DNA of 64,000 nt. It comes from Magnetospirillum sp. SS-4. GTDB lineage: Bacteria > Pseudomonadota > Alphaproteobacteria > Rhodospirillales > Magnetospirillaceae. The stretch is from contig NZ_LR746530.1 of assembly GCF_902729425.1 (NCBI RefSeq), positions 30,166 through 94,165 on the forward strand. The letters are read 5' to 3'. The notes beneath the pieces are model-generated. The model was not told the DNA's origin, ran no database searches, and saw only the letters and a list, made by a program, of their open reading frames with translations. A program made the position numbers and the translations under genes. Of this stretch, positions 38,065 through 49,063 are shown piece after piece; position 1 is the first letter of the stretch; every line of letters starts with the position of its first letter.

Positions 38065-39876
38065 CTAGCGCCGGCCGAACAGCTTCTCGATGTCGGCGAG
38101 GCTGAGGCTGACATGGGTGGGACGGCCGTGGTTGCATTGCCCCGACAGCGGCGTCGCCTCCATCCGGCGTAGCAGGGCGTTCATCTCGGCCGGGGCCAGA
38201 CGGCGGCCGGCCCGGACCGAACCGTGGCAGGCCATGGTGGCGCAGACGTCGAACAGCCGTTCCCGCAGCGAATGGCCCTGGCCCCATTCGGCCAGTTCGT
38301 CGGCAAGGTCGCGCACCAATCCCTGGACGTCGGCGTCCCCCAGCAGGGCGGGAACCTCGCGCACCACCACGGCGCCGCCGCCGAACGCCTCCACCACCAG
38401 CCCCAGCTCCGCCAGTTCGCCGGCCCGCTCGACGACGCGGACGGCGGCCGCCTCGCCCAGGTCGACCACCTCGGGCAGCAGCAGCCCCTGGCGGCGGACG
38501 CCGCCCTCGGCCAGGGCCTGCTTCATGCGCTCGAACACCAGGCGTTCGTGGGCGGCGTGCTGATCGACGATCACCAGCCCGTCGGCGGTCTGGGCGACGA
38601 TGTAGGTGTCGTGCAGCTGGGCCTTGGCGGCGCCCAGCGGATAGCCGGTCTCCGCCATCCCGTCCGTGTCGCCGGGCGGGGCGGCGGGCGGCATCTCCAG
38701 GCCCGGCAGCGCCTCGGCCAGACCCAAGAGGGGGGCCTGGGCCCGCCCGGCCTCGCGCAGCAGCGACGGCGAGGAGGCGCGCATGGTGGAAAAGGCGCGC
38801 GGCGGAAAGGCGTGGGACGAAGACCCGCCGCCCAGCGCCCCCAGGGCGGATTCGGTCAAGGTGGTGCTGGCGCGATGGCCGGCGGCGGCCAGGGCGTGGC
38901 GGATGGCGCCGACAATCAGGCCGCGCACCCCCCCCGAATCGCGGAATCGCACCTCGGCCTTGGCGGGATGGACGTTGACATCGACCTGGTCGGGGTCGAG
39001 ATCGAGGAACAGCGCCACCACCGGATGGCGGTCGCGGGCCAGCACGTCCTGATAGGCCCCCCTCACCGCCCCGATCACCAGCCGGTCCTTGACCGGACGG
39101 CCGTTGACGAACAGGTACTGGGCGGCGGAACTGGCGCGGTTATAGGTGGGCAGCCCGGCCCAGCCGGTCAGGCGGACGCCGTCGCGCTCGGCGTCCAGCG
39201 CCAGGGCGTTGGCCTCGAAATCGCGTCCGACCACGGCGGCGACGCGGGCCAGCCGGGCGGCGGCGGGCTCGCCCCGCCGGGCCGGCAGGTCCAGCACCGT
39301 CCGGCTGCCGTCGGACAGCGAGAACGCCACGGCGGGATGGGCCATGGCGAGGCGTTCCACCACGTCCACCGCCTGGGCCAGCTCGGCGCGGGGCGATTTC
39401 AGGAATTTCAGGCGGGCCGGCGTGGCGTAGAACAGGTCGCGGACCTCGACCCGGGTGCCGGGAGGATGGGCGGCCGGCATGGGAGCGCCCTTGGCGCCGC
39501 CCTCGACCGACAGGCTCCAGGCGGTATCGGCGCCCCTGGGGCGGCTGGTCAGGGCAAGGCGGGCCACCGAGCCGATCGAGGGCAGCGCCTCGCCCCGGAA
39601 GCCGAGAAAGCGGATGCGCACCAGATCGTCGTCGGGCAGCTTGGAGGTGGCGTGGCGCTCCACCGCCAGCATCATGTCGTCGGGGGTCATGCCGCCGCCG
39701 TCGTCGGTGACGCTGATCAGCGCCTGCCCGCCGTCCACCAGCGCCACCTCGACGCGGCCGGCCCCGGCGTCGAGGGCGTTTTCCACCAGTTCCTTCACCG
39801 CCGAGGCGGGACGCTCCACCACCTCGCCGGCGGCGATCTGGTTGACCAGGGTGGGGGGAAGCAGGCGAACGGACAT
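38065..39876 (-). CDS. mutL: DNA mismatch repair protein MutL
   Basis: A 603-residue protein. The N-terminal GHKL ATPase has [39 protein letters not shown] and [14 protein letters not shown] proline/alanine linker covers about 340-415. The C-terminal domain carries the endonuclease metal motifs [31 protein letters not shown] and the terminal LFGRR, so this MutL should nick DNA itself, as expected in bacteria lacking MutH. I start it at [13 protein letters not shown]; the longer open frame has no family support. Confidence 0.96.
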   Translation of the reverse strand: MSVRLLPPTLVNQIAAGEVVERPASAVKELVENALDAGAGRVEVALVDGGQALISVTDDGGGMTPDDMMLAVERHATSKLPDDDLVRIRFLGFRGEALPSIGSVARLALTSRPRGADTAWSLSVEGGAKGAPMPAAHPPGTRVEVRDLFYATPARLKFLKSPRAELAQAVDVVERLAMAHPAVAFSLSDGSRTVLDLPARRGEPAAARLARVAAVVGRDFEANALALDAERDGVRLTGWAGLPTYNRASSAAQYLFVNGRPVKDRLVIGAVRGAYQDVLARDRHPVVALFLDLDPDQVDVNVHPAKAEVRFRDSGGVRGLIVGAIRHALAAAGHRASTTLTESALGALGGGSSSHAFPPRAFSTMRASSPSLLREAGRAQAPLLGLAEALPGLEMPPAAPPGDTDGMAETGYPLGAAKAQLHDTYIVAQTADGLVIVDQHAAHERLVFERMKQALAEGGVRRQGLLLPEVVDLGEAAAVRVVERAGELAELGLVVEAFGGGAVVVREVPALLGDADVQGLVRDLADELAEWGQGHSLRERLFDVCATMACHGSVRAGRRLAPAEMNALLRRMEATPLSGQCNHGRPTHVSLSLADIEKLFGRR

Positions 39877-39901
39877 GGGCCGAGTGTAACGGGGGCCGCC
39901 C

Positions 39902-41638
39902 CTATCCCGCCACCACCTTGTTGCGGCCGCCGGTCTTGGCGGCGTAGAGCGCCGCGTCGGCCCGCGACAGCAGGGGTTCCGCCGACGCATCGGCATCGTT
40001 CAGCGCGGCGACGCCGATGCTGGTGGTGAAGACCGCGTCGCCCCGGCCGGTGGCGACGACGATGGCGGCGACGGCGGCGCGGATGCGCTCGGCCACCGCC
40101 ATGGCGGCGGCCTGATCGGTATCGGGCAGGATGACGGCGAATTCCTCGCCGCCGAGGCGGCCCAGGTGATCGATGCCGCGCAGCGCCTGGGTGCAGGCGG
40201 CGGCCATGGCCTTGATGGCCTCGTCGCCGACCGGGTGGCCGAAGGTGTCGTTGATGCGCTTGAAATGGTCGATGTCGAGCATCAGGGCGGCCAGCGGCCG
40301 GGAATGGCGGCGCGCCCTCTCCACCTCGGCGGCGGCCAGGGACATGAAATGGCGGCGGTTGGAAATGCCGGTCAGGGCGTCTGTCGTGGCCATGCGCCGC
40401 AATTCGGCTTCCATCCGCTTGCGCTCGGTGATGTCGAGCATGACGCCGATGACGCCCTCGGGCCGGTCGGGACGCGAGCGCCAGGCGGTCTTGCTGACCA
40501 CCACGTCGTGTATCCGTCCGTCGATGAAGTCGAGCCGGGCCTCGTACTGCACCGCCCCCTCGCCGCCCAGAACCCTGGCGTCGGCCGCGACGGCGCTGCC
40601 GACGAAGGCCGGCGGCAAGGTCTCGGCGGTGGTGCGCCCGATCCACTCGGTGGGGCCGAGGCCGTGAATCTCGCGAAACGCCCGGTTATAGCCACGGAAG
40701 CGTCCATCCAGCCCCTTCCACCACAGCGGGTTGGGCACCGCCTCCAGCAGGCTTTCCACGAATCCCTTGGCCTCCAGCGCCAAGGACCGCTCCCTGGCCA
40801 GTTCGCGGGTGCGGACCGCCACCTGGCTTTCCAGGGTGTCGTTCATGCGCCGCAGCGCCGCGACGGCGCGAAGATGGCTGGAAATGTCGCGGGCCTCGAT
40901 CATGTATTCCGGCACCACCCCCTTGGACGGCAGCGGCGTCACCAGCACCTGGGCGTCGAACGCCGAGCCGTCGCGGTGGGCGAGGCGGACCGGCAGCATG
41001 CCGGGCTCGGCCAGCAGGGCCGACAGATCGGCGGCGAAGATGCTGCGATAGTCGCCGTGGAACATGTCGGCGACCATCATGGCCCCGAGATCGGCGGAAC
41101 TTTCGATCCCCAGCATCTTCAGTCCGGCGGCGTTGAGGTAGACGATGCGCCCGCCATGGCACTGGGCGATCAGGTGCATGGACTTTTCCACCAGCACCCG
41201 GAAGCGGTCCTCGCTCTCGCGGGCGGTGCGGGCCAGCCGGCCCTGGCGGCTGATGTCGCGCACCGTCACCACCGCGTGAACGCCGCCCAGCTCGCGCGCC
41301 GGATGAATCTGGATCTCGGCGTCGAAGACGCGGCCGCTCAGCCGCCGCACCTGCGCCGGAATCGCCGCCACCTCGATCTCGCGCAGCAAGAGAAGCTCGT
41401 CCAGCACCTGGGCGTAATCGCCGCCCACCATCTCGCAAAAACCGCGTCCGATCAGCTGGTCCGGACTTTCGGCGCCCAGCATGGCGCGGCCGGCGCTGTT
41501 GACGTCGATGATCACCCCGTCGGCGCACAGGCAGACCAGATCCCGCGACACCTCCAGCACGTTCATGAAATTGGCGCCAAAGCGCGGCCCCTTGCGGCGC
41601 CGTTCGGCGGCCGTTTCGGGGCAATCTTCAGTTGTCAT
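39902..41638 (-). CDS. PAS-PAS-PAS-GGDEF diguanylate cyclase
   Basis: A 578-residue cytoplasmic protein without membrane helices. Three PAS domains lie at about 20-135, 140-260 and 300-410, separated by a coiled segment ([20 protein letters not shown]). The GGDEF domain begins [15 protein letters not shown] and has the active loop [14 protein letters not shown]. The inhibitory site RGID lies five residues before it, so feedback by cyclic di-GMP is expected. No EAL domain follows. It makes cyclic di-GMP, probably in response to a signal bound by a PAS domain. Confidence 0.94.
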   Translation of the reverse strand: MTTEDCPETAAERRRKGPRFGANFMNVLEVSRDLVCLCADGVIIDVNSAGRAMLGAESPDQLIGRGFCEMVGGDYAQVLDELLLLREIEVAAIPAQVRRLSGRVFDAEIQIHPARELGGVHAVVTVRDISRQGRLARTARESEDRFRVLVEKSMHLIAQCHGGRIVYLNAAGLKMLGIESSADLGAMMVADMFHGDYRSIFAADLSALLAEPGMLPVRLAHRDGSAFDAQVLVTPLPSKGVVPEYMIEARDISSHLRAVAALRRMNDTLESQVAVRTRELARERSLALEAKGFVESLLEAVPNPLWWKGLDGRFRGYNRAFREIHGLGPTEWIGRTTAETLPPAFVGSAVAADARVLGGEGAVQYEARLDFIDGRIHDVVVSKTAWRSRPDRPEGVIGVMLDITERKRMEAELRRMATTDALTGISNRRHFMSLAAAEVERARRHSRPLAALMLDIDHFKRINDTFGHPVGDEAIKAMAAACTQALRGIDHLGRLGGEEFAVILPDTDQAAAMAVAERIRAAVAAIVVATGRGDAVFTTSIGVAALNDADASAEPLLSRADAALYAAKTGGRNKVVAG

Positions 41639-41779
41639 CGGCCGCCCAGCCCGTTGGTCTATGGTAATACCAGAGAACTATCCTTCCCGGCGGAAGGTAT
41701 ATCCATTCCGTCGGGCGGATACCAGATGAATTCAAATGACGGCGGCGGAAGAATTGAGATGTTTCTTGACGGATGGTTA

Positions 41780-43423
41780 TCAGGACTTCCGCAAGCCTCG
41801 AATCGCCTCGATCAGGCCGGTGGTGGAACAGTCGTGGCCGGCCGGGGGAGTATCGGCCTTCAGGTCGGCCAGGACGGCCTTGGCCAGGACCTTGCCCAGT
41901 TCGACGCCCCACTGGTCGAAGCTGTAGACGTCCCAGACCACGCCCTGGACGAACACCTTGTGCTCGTACATGGCGATCAGCATCCCGAGCGTGCGGGGGT
42001 CGAGGCGGCGATAGAGCAAGGTGTTGCTGGGGCGGTTGCCCTCGAACACCCGATGCGGCAGATGAAGGGCGATGGCGGCCTCGTCCATGCCGGCGGCGGC
42101 CAGTTCGGCCCGGACCTCGGCCTCGGCGCGGCCCTTCATCAGCGCCTCGGACTGGGCCAGCACGTTGGACAGCAGCATCAGGTGATGCTCGCCCAGCGGA
42201 TTGTGGCTCTGGGCGGCGGCCAGGAAGTCGCAGGGGATCAGCCTGGTGCCCTGGTGGATCAGCTGGTAGAAGGCGTGCTGGCCGTTGGTGCCGGGCTCGC
42301 CGAACACGATCTGGCCGGTCTGCCAGGTGGCGGGTCGGCCGTCCCGGGCGGTACCCTTGCCGTTGCTTTCCATGTCCAACTGTTGCAGATAGGCCGGCAG
42401 GCGATGCAGGTACTGGTCGTAGGGCAGCACCGCATAGGCCCCGGCGCCGAGGAAGTTGCCGTACCACACCCCCAGCAGCGCCAGGATCACCGGCATGTTG
42501 GCGGCCAGCGGCGCGGTGCGGAAATGCTCGTCCATGGCGAAGCCGCCGTCCAGCAGTTCCTCGAACCGCTCGAACCCGACCGCCACCGCGATGGACAGGC
42601 CGATGGCCGACCACAGCGAATAGCGGCCGCCGACCCAGTCCCAGAACTCGAACATGTTGGCGGTGTCGATGCCGAATTCGGCGACCGCCCCGGCATTGGT
42701 GGACAGGGCGACGAAGTGGCGGGGAATCGCCGCCTCGCCCAGTTTGTCCACCAGCCAGTCGCGGCAGGTCCGCGCGTTGGCGATGGTCTCCTGGGTGGTG
42801 AAGGTCTTGGACGCGACGATGAACAGGGTGGTTTCGGGATCGCACAGCCTCAGCACCTCGGCGGCGTGGCTGCCGTCGACGTTGGAGATGAAGCGCGCCG
42901 CCAGGCCGGGACGCTGATAGGGCTTCAGCGCCTCGGTCACCATCACCGGCCCCAGGTCGGAGCCGCCGATGCCGATGTTGACCACGCTGGCGATGGCCTT
43001 GCCGGTGGCGCCCCGCCACTCTCCCGAACGCACCCGCTCCGAGAAGTCCCTCATCTTGTCCAGCACGGCGCGGACCTTCGGCATCACGTCGACGCCGTCG
43101 ACCATCATCGCCCGATGGGAACGGTTGCGCAGCGCCACATGCAGCGCCGGCCGGTTCTCGGTGACGTTGATCCGCTCGCCCGCGAACATGGCGTCGCGGG
43201 CCTGGGGCAGGCCGGCCTGAACCGCCAGCGCCTCCAGCAGGCCCAGGGTGTCGGAATCGATGCGGTTCTTGGAATAATCCAGCAGCAGCCCGTCCAGCGA
43301 CAGCGAGAAGCGGCGGAAGCGGTCGGGGTCGGCCTCGAACATGGCGCGCATGGACCACGAGCCGACGGACGCCGCCCTGGCTTCCAGGGCGGCCCAGGCG
43401 GGAAGCCGGATGGGATTGGTCAT
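41780..43423 (-). CDS. pgi: glucose-6-phosphate isomerase
   Basis: A 547-residue protein, the normal length for bacterial [24 protein letters not shown] and [17 protein letters not shown] form the sugar-phosphate site; [17 protein letters not shown] and the catalytic region [16 protein letters not shown] follow. It interconverts glucose 6-phosphate and fructose 6-phosphate. The gene stands alone between a diguanylate cyclase and an ABC transporter on the same strand, with gaps of about 140 and 77 bp. Confidence 0.96.
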   Translation of the reverse strand: MTNPIRLPAWAALEARAASVGSWSMRAMFEADPDRFRRFSLSLDGLLLDYSKNRIDSDTLGLLEALAVQAGLPQARDAMFAGERINVTENRPALHVALRNRSHRAMMVDGVDVMPKVRAVLDKMRDFSERVRSGEWRGATGKAIASVVNIGIGGSDLGPVMVTEALKPYQRPGLAARFISNVDGSHAAEVLRLCDPETTLFIVASKTFTTQETIANARTCRDWLVDKLGEAAIPRHFVALSTNAGAVAEFGIDTANMFEFWDWVGGRYSLWSAIGLSIAVAVGFERFEELLDGGFAMDEHFRTAPLAANMPVILALLGVWYGNFLGAGAYAVLPYDQYLHRLPAYLQQLDMESNGKGTARDGRPATWQTGQIVFGEPGTNGQHAFYQLIHQGTRLIPCDFLAAAQSHNPLGEHHLMLLSNVLAQSEALMKGRAEAEVRAELAAAGMDEAAIALHLPHRVFEGNRPSNTLLYRRLDPRTLGMLIAMYEHKVFVQGVVWDVYSFDQWGVELGKVLAKAVLADLKADTPPAGHDCSTTGLIEAIRGLRKS

Positions 43424-43499
43424 GGCCGCTGACTCTCCACAAGAGGAAACCCGCCCCGGCGGAACCGGAACGGGGAGGAGTCTATCGCAACTGCCCGCT

Positions 43500-44558
43500 T
43501 CAAGGCAAATTCGGGCCGGGAAACACGAACACCCTGGCCGGGTCGACCGCGATGCTGACCCGCTGGCCCTCGGCCGGAGTGACGCCGGCGCTGAGGCGGG
43601 CGTGCAGGTGGCAGGCGGGCATGCCGTCGCGTTCCACCCGCAGGTGGACCAGACTGGAACGGCCCAGCAGGCGGGAGGCCAGCACCGTGGCCCAGCCCCG
43701 CTCGGAAACCGTCAGCGACAGCGCCTCGGGACGGGCCAGCACCTCGGCGGCGCTGCCCTCGGCCAGGGACGGAGGAGCCGCGAATTCCCCCAGCGGCGTC
43801 ACGACGCGGCCGTGGCGGACCACGCCGTCCAGCAGGTTGACCTCGCCGAAGAACGAGGCGACGAAGGCATCCCGGGGATGGTTGTACAACTCGTCCGGGC
43901 TGCCCATCTGGACGATGTCGCCGCCCCGCATCACCGCGATGCGGTCGGCCATGAACATGGCCTCCTCGGGATCGTGGGTCACCATCAGGGTGGAGACCCG
44001 GCTGGATTTCAGCACATGCAGGGTCTCGTCGCGCACCTGGTCGCGCAGCCGCTTGTCCAGGCCGGAAAACGGCTCGTCCAGCAGCATCAGCGCCGGGCTG
44101 GGCGCCAGGGCGCGGGCCAGGGCGACCCGCTGCTGCTGGCCGCCCGACAGCTGGTGCGGCCAGGCCCCGGCGTAATCGCCCATGCCCACCTGGGTCAGCA
44201 TCTGCATGGCGCGCTCGCGCCGCGCCGGCCTGGCCAGGGCGGTCAGGCCGAACGCCACGTTGGCCAGCACGTCGAGATGGGGAAACAGCGCGAAATCCTG
44301 GAACAGAAAGCCGACGTGGCGTTCCTCGGGCGGCAGGTGGACGCCGCCGCCCGACACCACCCGGCCGTTCAGGATCACCCGGCCGCGACGCGGCACCTCC
44401 AGCCCGGCGCTGATGCGCAAGGTGGTGGTCTTGCCGCAGCCCGACGGCCCCAGCAGGCAGACCAGCTCGCCCGGCCCCACCCGCAGGCTGACCTTGCCCA
44501 CCACCGGCACGCCGTCGTAATCGTGGCCCACCGCCTCCAGCACCAAACCGTCCGTCAT
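43500..44558 (-). CDS. fbpC: Fe(III)-type ABC transporter ATP-binding protein
   Basis: A 352-residue ATPase. Walker A is [12 protein letters not shown], the Q-loop [12 protein letters not shown], the signature [17 protein letters not shown], Walker [14 protein letters not shown] and the switch His in [18 protein letters not shown]-like domain occupies residues 240-350. The length and C-terminal part fit the FbpC/PotA group. It overlaps the permease gene by 4 bp and should form one importer with it. The substrate-binding protein is not in the window. Confidence 0.92.
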   Translation of the reverse strand: MTDGLVLEAVGHDYDGVPVVGKVSLRVGPGELVCLLGPSGCGKTTTLRISAGLEVPRRGRVILNGRVVSGGGVHLPPEERHVGFLFQDFALFPHLDVLANVAFGLTALARPARRERAMQMLTQVGMGDYAGAWPHQLSGGQQQRVALARALAPSPALMLLDEPFSGLDKRLRDQVRDETLHVLKSSRVSTLMVTHDPEEAMFMADRIAVMRGGDIVQMGSPDELYNHPRDAFVASFFGEVNLLDGVVRHGRVVTPLGEFAAPPSLAEGSAAEVLARPEALSLTVSERGWATVLASRLLGRSSLVHLRVERDGMPACHLHARLSAGVTPAEGQRVSIAVDPARVFVFPGPNLP

Positions 44559-46252
44559 TGTCCCCCTCCCGGCCGCGACCCGGCGATGGTCCGGCTCAGC
44601 AGCACCACCGGCAACAGCCCCACCAGCACGATGGCGAGCGCCGGCGCCCCCGCCTCGGCCAGCCGTTCGTCCGAGGCCAGGGTGAAGGTCTTGGTCGCCA
44701 GGGTGTCGAAATTGAACGGCCGCATGATCAAGGTGGCGGGCAGTTCCTTCATCACGTCGACGAACACCAGCAGCCCCGCCGACAGCAGGCTGCCCCGGAT
44801 GATGGGCAGATGAACCCGCCGCAAGGCGCCGAGGCTGCCTTCCCCCAGGGTGCGGGCGGCGGCCTCCATCGACGGCGTCACCTTGCCCAGGCTGGCCTCG
44901 ACCCCGCCCACCGCCACTCCGAGAAAACGCACCACATAGGCGTAGACCAGCCCGGCGATGGAGCCGGTCAGCAGCAGGCCGACGCTCCAGCCCAGCCGGT
45001 TCTGGGCGAAATCGGCCAGCAGCCGGTCCACCGCCGTCAGCGGCACCAGCGTGCCCACCGCGATCACCGAGCCGGGAACGGCATAGCCCAGCGAGGCCAG
45101 CCGCACGCCGCCCCTGACCAACGGGCGGGGATGCAGGCGCTGGGCGTAGACCAGCAGCAGCGCCACCGCCACCGCCACCAGCCCGGCCACCAGCGCCAGC
45201 ACCATGCTGTTGCGGGCCAGGACCATGAAATCGCCCTCCAGCGCGGCGATGAAGCCGCCCTCGGCCGTCCACACGGCCAGCACCCCGGCCGGCAGGGCGA
45301 AGCCCAGCACGATCGGCGTCAGGCAGAACAGCAGCGCCGCCGCCGCCGCCAGCGGCCGCAGCCGCAGCCGGGGCAGGCGGCGATAGCGGCCGGTGGTGTG
45401 GTGGAACCGGCGCGAGCCGCGCGACAGGCGTTCGGCCAGCACCAGGGCCAGCACGAACATCATCAGCACCGCGCCCAGCTGGGCCGCCGCCACCGGCTGG
45501 CCCATGCCCAGCCAGGTCCGGTAGATGCCGGTGGTGAAGGTGTCGACGGCGAAATAGTGGACGGTGCCGAAATCGTTCAGGGTCTCCATCAGGGCCAGGG
45601 CGACGCCGGCCGCCACCGCCGGCCGCGCCAGCGGCAGCGCTACCTGGAGAAAGGCCCGCCACGGCCGGCAGCCCAGGGTGCGGCTGGCCTCCAGCACGCA
45701 GACCGACTGTTCCAGGAAGGCGGCGCGGGCCAGCATGTAGACGTAGGGGTACAGCACCATGGCCATGACGCTGATCGCCCCGCCCAGCGAGCGGATCTCG
45801 GGGAACCAGTAATCCCTGGCCGATTCCCAGCCGAACACGGCCCGCAGCAGCGACTGGACCGGCCCGGCATAGTCCAGCAGGCCGGTATAGGTGTAGGCCA
45901 CCACATAGGCCGGCATGGCCATGGGCAGCAGCAAGGCCCATTCCAGCGACCGCGACAGCGGAAAGCGGCACATGGTGACCAGCCAGGCGGTCCCCACCCC
46001 GCCGACGGCCACGGCGACCCCGACGCCCAGCATCAGCCAGACGGAATTGGCGACATAGGTCGCCAGGACGGTGTCGACCAGATGGGTCCATACGTCGCCG
46101 GCGGGGCGCAGCAGATTGGCCGCCACCGCCAGCACCGGCAGCGACACCACCGCCACCAGGACCAGCACGGTGACCGACCAGCCCCGGCCCGGCATGGCCG
46201 GCCGGTTCCGGGCCATCGCGGTCGAGGATGGAGTCAGGCTGGAAGACGTCAT
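44555..46252 (-). CDS. fbpB: Fe(III)-type ABC transporter permease (two fused permease domains)
   Basis: A 565-residue membrane protein with about 12 helices made of two homologous halves. Each half carries the ATPase-docking loop: EASRTLGCRPWRAFLQVALP and EAARTLGEGSLGALRRVHLP. LPMAMPAYVVAYTYTGLLDY and ALMETLNDFGTVHYFAVDTF are typical of the FbpB group of iron permeases. It imports an oxyanion-chelated metal, most likely ferric iron, from the periplasm. A strong palindrome lies 14 bp upstream of its ATG. Confidence 0.9.
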   Translation of the reverse strand: MTSSSLTPSSTAMARNRPAMPGRGWSVTVLVLVAVVSLPVLAVAANLLRPAGDVWTHLVDTVLATYVANSVWLMLGVGVAVAVGGVGTAWLVTMCRFPLSRSLEWALLLPMAMPAYVVAYTYTGLLDYAGPVQSLLRAVFGWESARDYWFPEIRSLGGAISVMAMVLYPYVYMLARAAFLEQSVCVLEASRTLGCRPWRAFLQVALPLARPAVAAGVALALMETLNDFGTVHYFAVDTFTTGIYRTWLGMGQPVAAAQLGAVLMMFVLALVLAERLSRGSRRFHHTTGRYRRLPRLRLRPLAAAAALLFCLTPIVLGFALPAGVLAVWTAEGGFIAALEGDFMVLARNSMVLALVAGLVAVAVALLLVYAQRLHPRPLVRGGVRLASLGYAVPGSVIAVGTLVPLTAVDRLLADFAQNRLGWSVGLLLTGSIAGLVYAYVVRFLGVAVGGVEASLGKVTPSMEAAARTLGEGSLGALRRVHLPIIRGSLLSAGLLVFVDVMKELPATLIMRPFNFDTLATKTFTLASDERLAEAGAPALAIVLVGLLPVVLLSRTIAGSRPGGGQ

Positions 46253-46265
46253 GGCAGGACCCTAA

Positions 46266-46286
46266 TGCAGTCGATAATCGCTTGCA
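46266..46286. promoter_or_regulatory. 21-bp palindromic operator candidate upstream of the iron permease
   Basis: The site is TGCA-N2-CGAT-A-ATCG-N2-TGCA, symmetric at every position except the two N2 pairs and the centre. It sits 14 bp upstream of the permease ATG on the minus strand and 69 bp upstream of dnaX. Length, TGCA ends and AT-rich centre fit Fur-family operators of alphaproteobacteria, which would suit an iron importer; that is inference. Confidence 0.5.
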
Positions 46287-46354
46287 AGTGGTGTCGGGCC
46301 GGTTCCGGCCATGCCGGCCTTTGCTTCGGCGGCGGCGCGATATATCTTGTCGCC

Positions 46355-48133
46355 ATGATCGACAGCCCCGCCCCCGTTCCCTACCGCGTCCTGGCCCGCA
46401 AGTACCGGCCGACCGACTTCGCCGGACTGATCGGCCAGGACGCGCTGGTGCGCACCCTGTCCAACGCCATCCAGTCCGGGCGGCTGGCCCACGCCTTCGT
46501 CCTGACCGGGGTGCGCGGCGTCGGCAAGACCACCACCGCCCGCATCATCGCCCGGGCGTTGAACTGCATCGGAATCGACGGCAGGGGCGGCCCCACCATC
46601 GAGCCCTGCGGGGCGTGCGAGCATTGCCGCGCCATCGCCGAGGACCGCCATGTGGACGTGCTGGAGATGGACGCCGCCAGCCGCACCGGCGTCGACGGCA
46701 TCCGCGACCTGATCGACAGCGTCCGCTATCGCCCGACCTCGGCGCGCTACAAGATCTACATCGTCGACGAGGTCCACATGCTGTCGACGGCGGCGTTCAA
46801 CGCCCTGCTGAAGACGCTGGAGGAACCGCCCGAGCATGTGAAATTCGTCTTCGCCACCACCGAGATCCGCAAGATACCGGTCACGGTGCTGTCGCGCTGC
46901 CAGCGCTTCGACCTGCGCCGGGTCGAGATGGAGGTGCTGGCCGCCCATTTCGCCGCCATCGCGGAAAAGGAAGGCGCCGAGATCGCACCGGCGGCGCTGC
47001 GCCTGATCGCGCGGGCCGCCGACGGCTCGGTGCGCGACGGCCTGTCGCTGCTGGACCAGGCCATCAGCCACGGCGCCGGCCAGGTGTCGGAAACCCAGGT
47101 GCGCGACATGCTGGGCCTGGCCGACCGCGCCCGCGTGTTCGACCTGCTGGACGCGGTGATGAAGGGCGAGATCGCCGCCGCCCTGGACCAGACCGCCGAC
47201 CAGTACGCCGCCGGCGCCGACCCCGGCGTGGTGTTGCAGGACATGCTGGAACTGGTGCATTGGCTGACCCGCCTCAAGGTCACTCCCGATGCCGCCGAGG
47301 CCGTCACCGTGTCCGAGACCGAGCGGGTCAAGGGCCGCCAGATGGCCGATTCGCTGTCGCTGGCCGCCCTGACGCGGGCGTGGCAGATGCTGCTGAAGGG
47401 GCTGGCCGAGACCCGTTCGGCCCCCAATCCGCTCCAGGCGGCCGAGATGGCGGTGGTGCGCCTCGCCTACGCCGCCGAACTGCCCACCCCGGCCGAGCTG
47501 GTCGAGCGAATTCGCGCCAATCCGGCCCCGCCGCCTCCCCGAGGCCCGGCGGGCGGCGGCGGATTCGCCGGCGGAACCGCCGATGCCGTCGCCGGCCATC
47601 ATGTGGGCGGAAATGGCGGGGGCGGCGCCACCGCCTTGAAGATGCAGCCGGCCGTGGCGGCGCAGCCGGCCCGGCTTCCCGCCATGCCCGCCGGCTTCGC
47701 CGAGGTGGCCGCCCTGTTCGCCGAAAAGCGGGAAGGCGTCGTCGCCATGCATCTGCGCAATCACGTCAACCTGGTGTCGTTCGAGCCCGGCCGCCTGGAA
47801 TGGCGCCAGCACGCCGCCGCCGCCGCCGACCTGGCGCCCAAGGTGGCGCGGCTGCTGTCGGAATGGACCGGCCGGCGCTGGACGGTGTCGGTCAACGCCG
47901 CCGATCCCGCCCAGCCCACCCTGGCCGAGCAGGAAATCGGCGCCGAGCAGCGCCGCCGCCAGGACGCCGCCGAACTGCCGCTGGTCAAGGCGGTGCTGGC
48001 CGCCTTTCCCGGCACCACCATCCAGGTGGTGCGCGATCTGGAGCCCGAAGCGGCGCCCGATTCCCCGCCGGCGGACGGTGAACCCGTCGCCGAGATGGAC
48101 GAAGAGATGTTTCCCGGAGAGCAGGACCTATGA
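46355..48133 (+). CDS. dnaX: DNA polymerase III subunit gamma/tau
   Basis: A 592-residue clamp-loader ATPase. [20 protein letters not shown] starts the AAA+ domain, with Walker [17 protein letters not shown], the zinc cysteines in PCGACEHC plus an upstream Cys, Walker [11 protein letters not shown] and sensor [19 protein letters not shown]. Residues about 390-440 are a Gly/Ala/Pro linker before the C-terminal tau part. It loads the sliding clamp and couples polymerases. I see no obvious A-rich frameshift site for gamma. The start is the ATG of MIDSPAP; the much longer frame upstream crosses the divergent permease gene. Its TGA overlaps the next ATG. Confidence 0.95.
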   Translation: MIDSPAPVPYRVLARKYRPTDFAGLIGQDALVRTLSNAIQSGRLAHAFVLTGVRGVGKTTTARIIARALNCIGIDGRGGPTIEPCGACEHCRAIAEDRHVDVLEMDAASRTGVDGIRDLIDSVRYRPTSARYKIYIVDEVHMLSTAAFNALLKTLEEPPEHVKFVFATTEIRKIPVTVLSRCQRFDLRRVEMEVLAAHFAAIAEKEGAEIAPAALRLIARAADGSVRDGLSLLDQAISHGAGQVSETQVRDMLGLADRARVFDLLDAVMKGEIAAALDQTADQYAAGADPGVVLQDMLELVHWLTRLKVTPDAAEAVTVSETERVKGRQMADSLSLAALTRAWQMLLKGLAETRSAPNPLQAAEMAVVRLAYAAELPTPAELVERIRANPAPPPPRGPAGGGGFAGGTADAVAGHHVGGNGGGGATALKMQPAVAAQPARLPAMPAGFAEVAALFAEKREGVVAMHLRNHVNLVSFEPGRLEWRQHAAAAADLAPKVARLLSEWTGRRWTVSVNAADPAQPTLAEQEIGAEQRRRQDAAELPLVKAVLAAFPGTTIQVVRDLEPEAAPDSPPADGEPVAEMDEEMFPGEQDL

Positions 48134-48453
48134 AGAACCTTGGAAATCTGATGAAGCAGGCCTCGCAGATGCAGGCCAAGATGGGCGAGATGCAGGCCAA
48201 GATGCAGGAGATCGAGGTCACCGGCTCGGCCGGGGCCGGCATGCTGACCGTCACCCTCAACGGCAAGTTCGAGATGAAGAAGGTCAAGATCGATCCGTCC
48301 CTGGTCGATCCCTCCGACGTCGAGGTGCTGGAAGACCTGCTGCTGGCCGCCTTCAACGACGCCAAGACCAAGGCAGAAGCCCTGATGGCCGAGGAGATGG
48401 CCAAGCTGACCGGCGGCCTGACCCTGCCCGAGGGCTTCAAGCTGCCGTTCTGA
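48130..48453 (+). CDS. ybaB: YbaB/EbfC family nucleoid-associated protein
   Basis: A 107-residue protein: [20 protein letters not shown] forms the N-terminal helix, then a beta part with [19 protein letters not shown] and the C-terminal [18 protein letters not shown]. It is the usual middle gene of dnaX-ybaB-recR and overlaps dnaX by 4 bp. The family binds DNA as a dimer and may shape the nucleoid or aid repair. Confidence 0.95.
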   Translation: MKNLGNLMKQASQMQAKMGEMQAKMQEIEVTGSAGAGMLTVTLNGKFEMKKVKIDPSLVDPSDVEVLEDLLLAAFNDAKTKAEALMAEEMAKLTGGLTLPEGFKLPF

Positions 48454-48460
48454 GCCTGTC

Positions 48461-49054
48461 ATGGTCGGACCCGAGATCGAGCGCCTGATCCAGCTTTTGT
48501 CGCGGTTGCCGGGACTGGGGCCGCGTTCGGCCCGGCGCGCCGCCCTGCGTCTGGTGGAACGGCGGGAAACCCTGCTGATCCCCCTGGCCGGTGCCCTGGC
48601 CGAGGCGGCCGCCAGGGTCCGCGCCTGTTCGGTCTGCGGCAATTTCGACACCATCGATCCCTGCGCCATCTGCGCCGATCCCCGCCGCGACGACTCGCTG
48701 CTGTGCGTGGTCGAGGACGTGGCCGGATTGTGGGCCATGGAGCGCACCGGCAGCTTCAAGGGCCGCTATGCCGTTCTGGGCGGTTTGCTGTCGGCGCTGG
48801 ACGGAATCGGGCCGGAGGACCTGGGCATCGCCCGGCTGGTGGAACGCGCCGGCGACGGCCGCGTCGGCGAGGTCATTCTCGCCACGCCGGCCACCGTCGA
48901 GGGCCAGACCACCGCCCATTATATCGCCGAGCGGCTGGCCCGATGCGGGGTCAGCGTCACCGGGCTGGCCCACGGCGTGCCGGTGGGCGGCGAACTGGAC
49001 CACCTGGACGACGGCACCATCACCGCGGCGTTGCGGGCGCGGCGCCGCTTCTGA
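48461..49054 (+). CDS. recR: recombination mediator RecR
   Basis: A 197-residue protein. The helix-hairpin-helix reads [20 protein letters not shown]. The zinc-binding cysteines lie in [16 protein letters not shown]. The Toprim domain follows, with [20 protein letters not shown], and the end [20 protein letters not shown] is conserved. With RecF and RecO it loads RecA at gaps. It starts seven bases after ybaB and converges on the asparagine-synthase gene. Confidence 0.96.
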   Translation: MVGPEIERLIQLLSRLPGLGPRSARRAALRLVERRETLLIPLAGALAEAAARVRACSVCGNFDTIDPCAICADPRRDDSLLCVVEDVAGLWAMERTGSFKGRYAVLGGLLSALDGIGPEDLGIARLVERAGDGRVGEVILATPATVEGQTTAHYIAERLARCGVSVTGLAHGVPVGGELDHLDDGTITAALRARRRF

Positions 49055-49063
49055 CCGGGGGCT

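Noticed and set aside
44558-46354. Upstream extension of the dnaX frame by almost 600 codons
   Set aside because: It lies antisense to the iron permease; DnaX motifs start just after ATG 46355.
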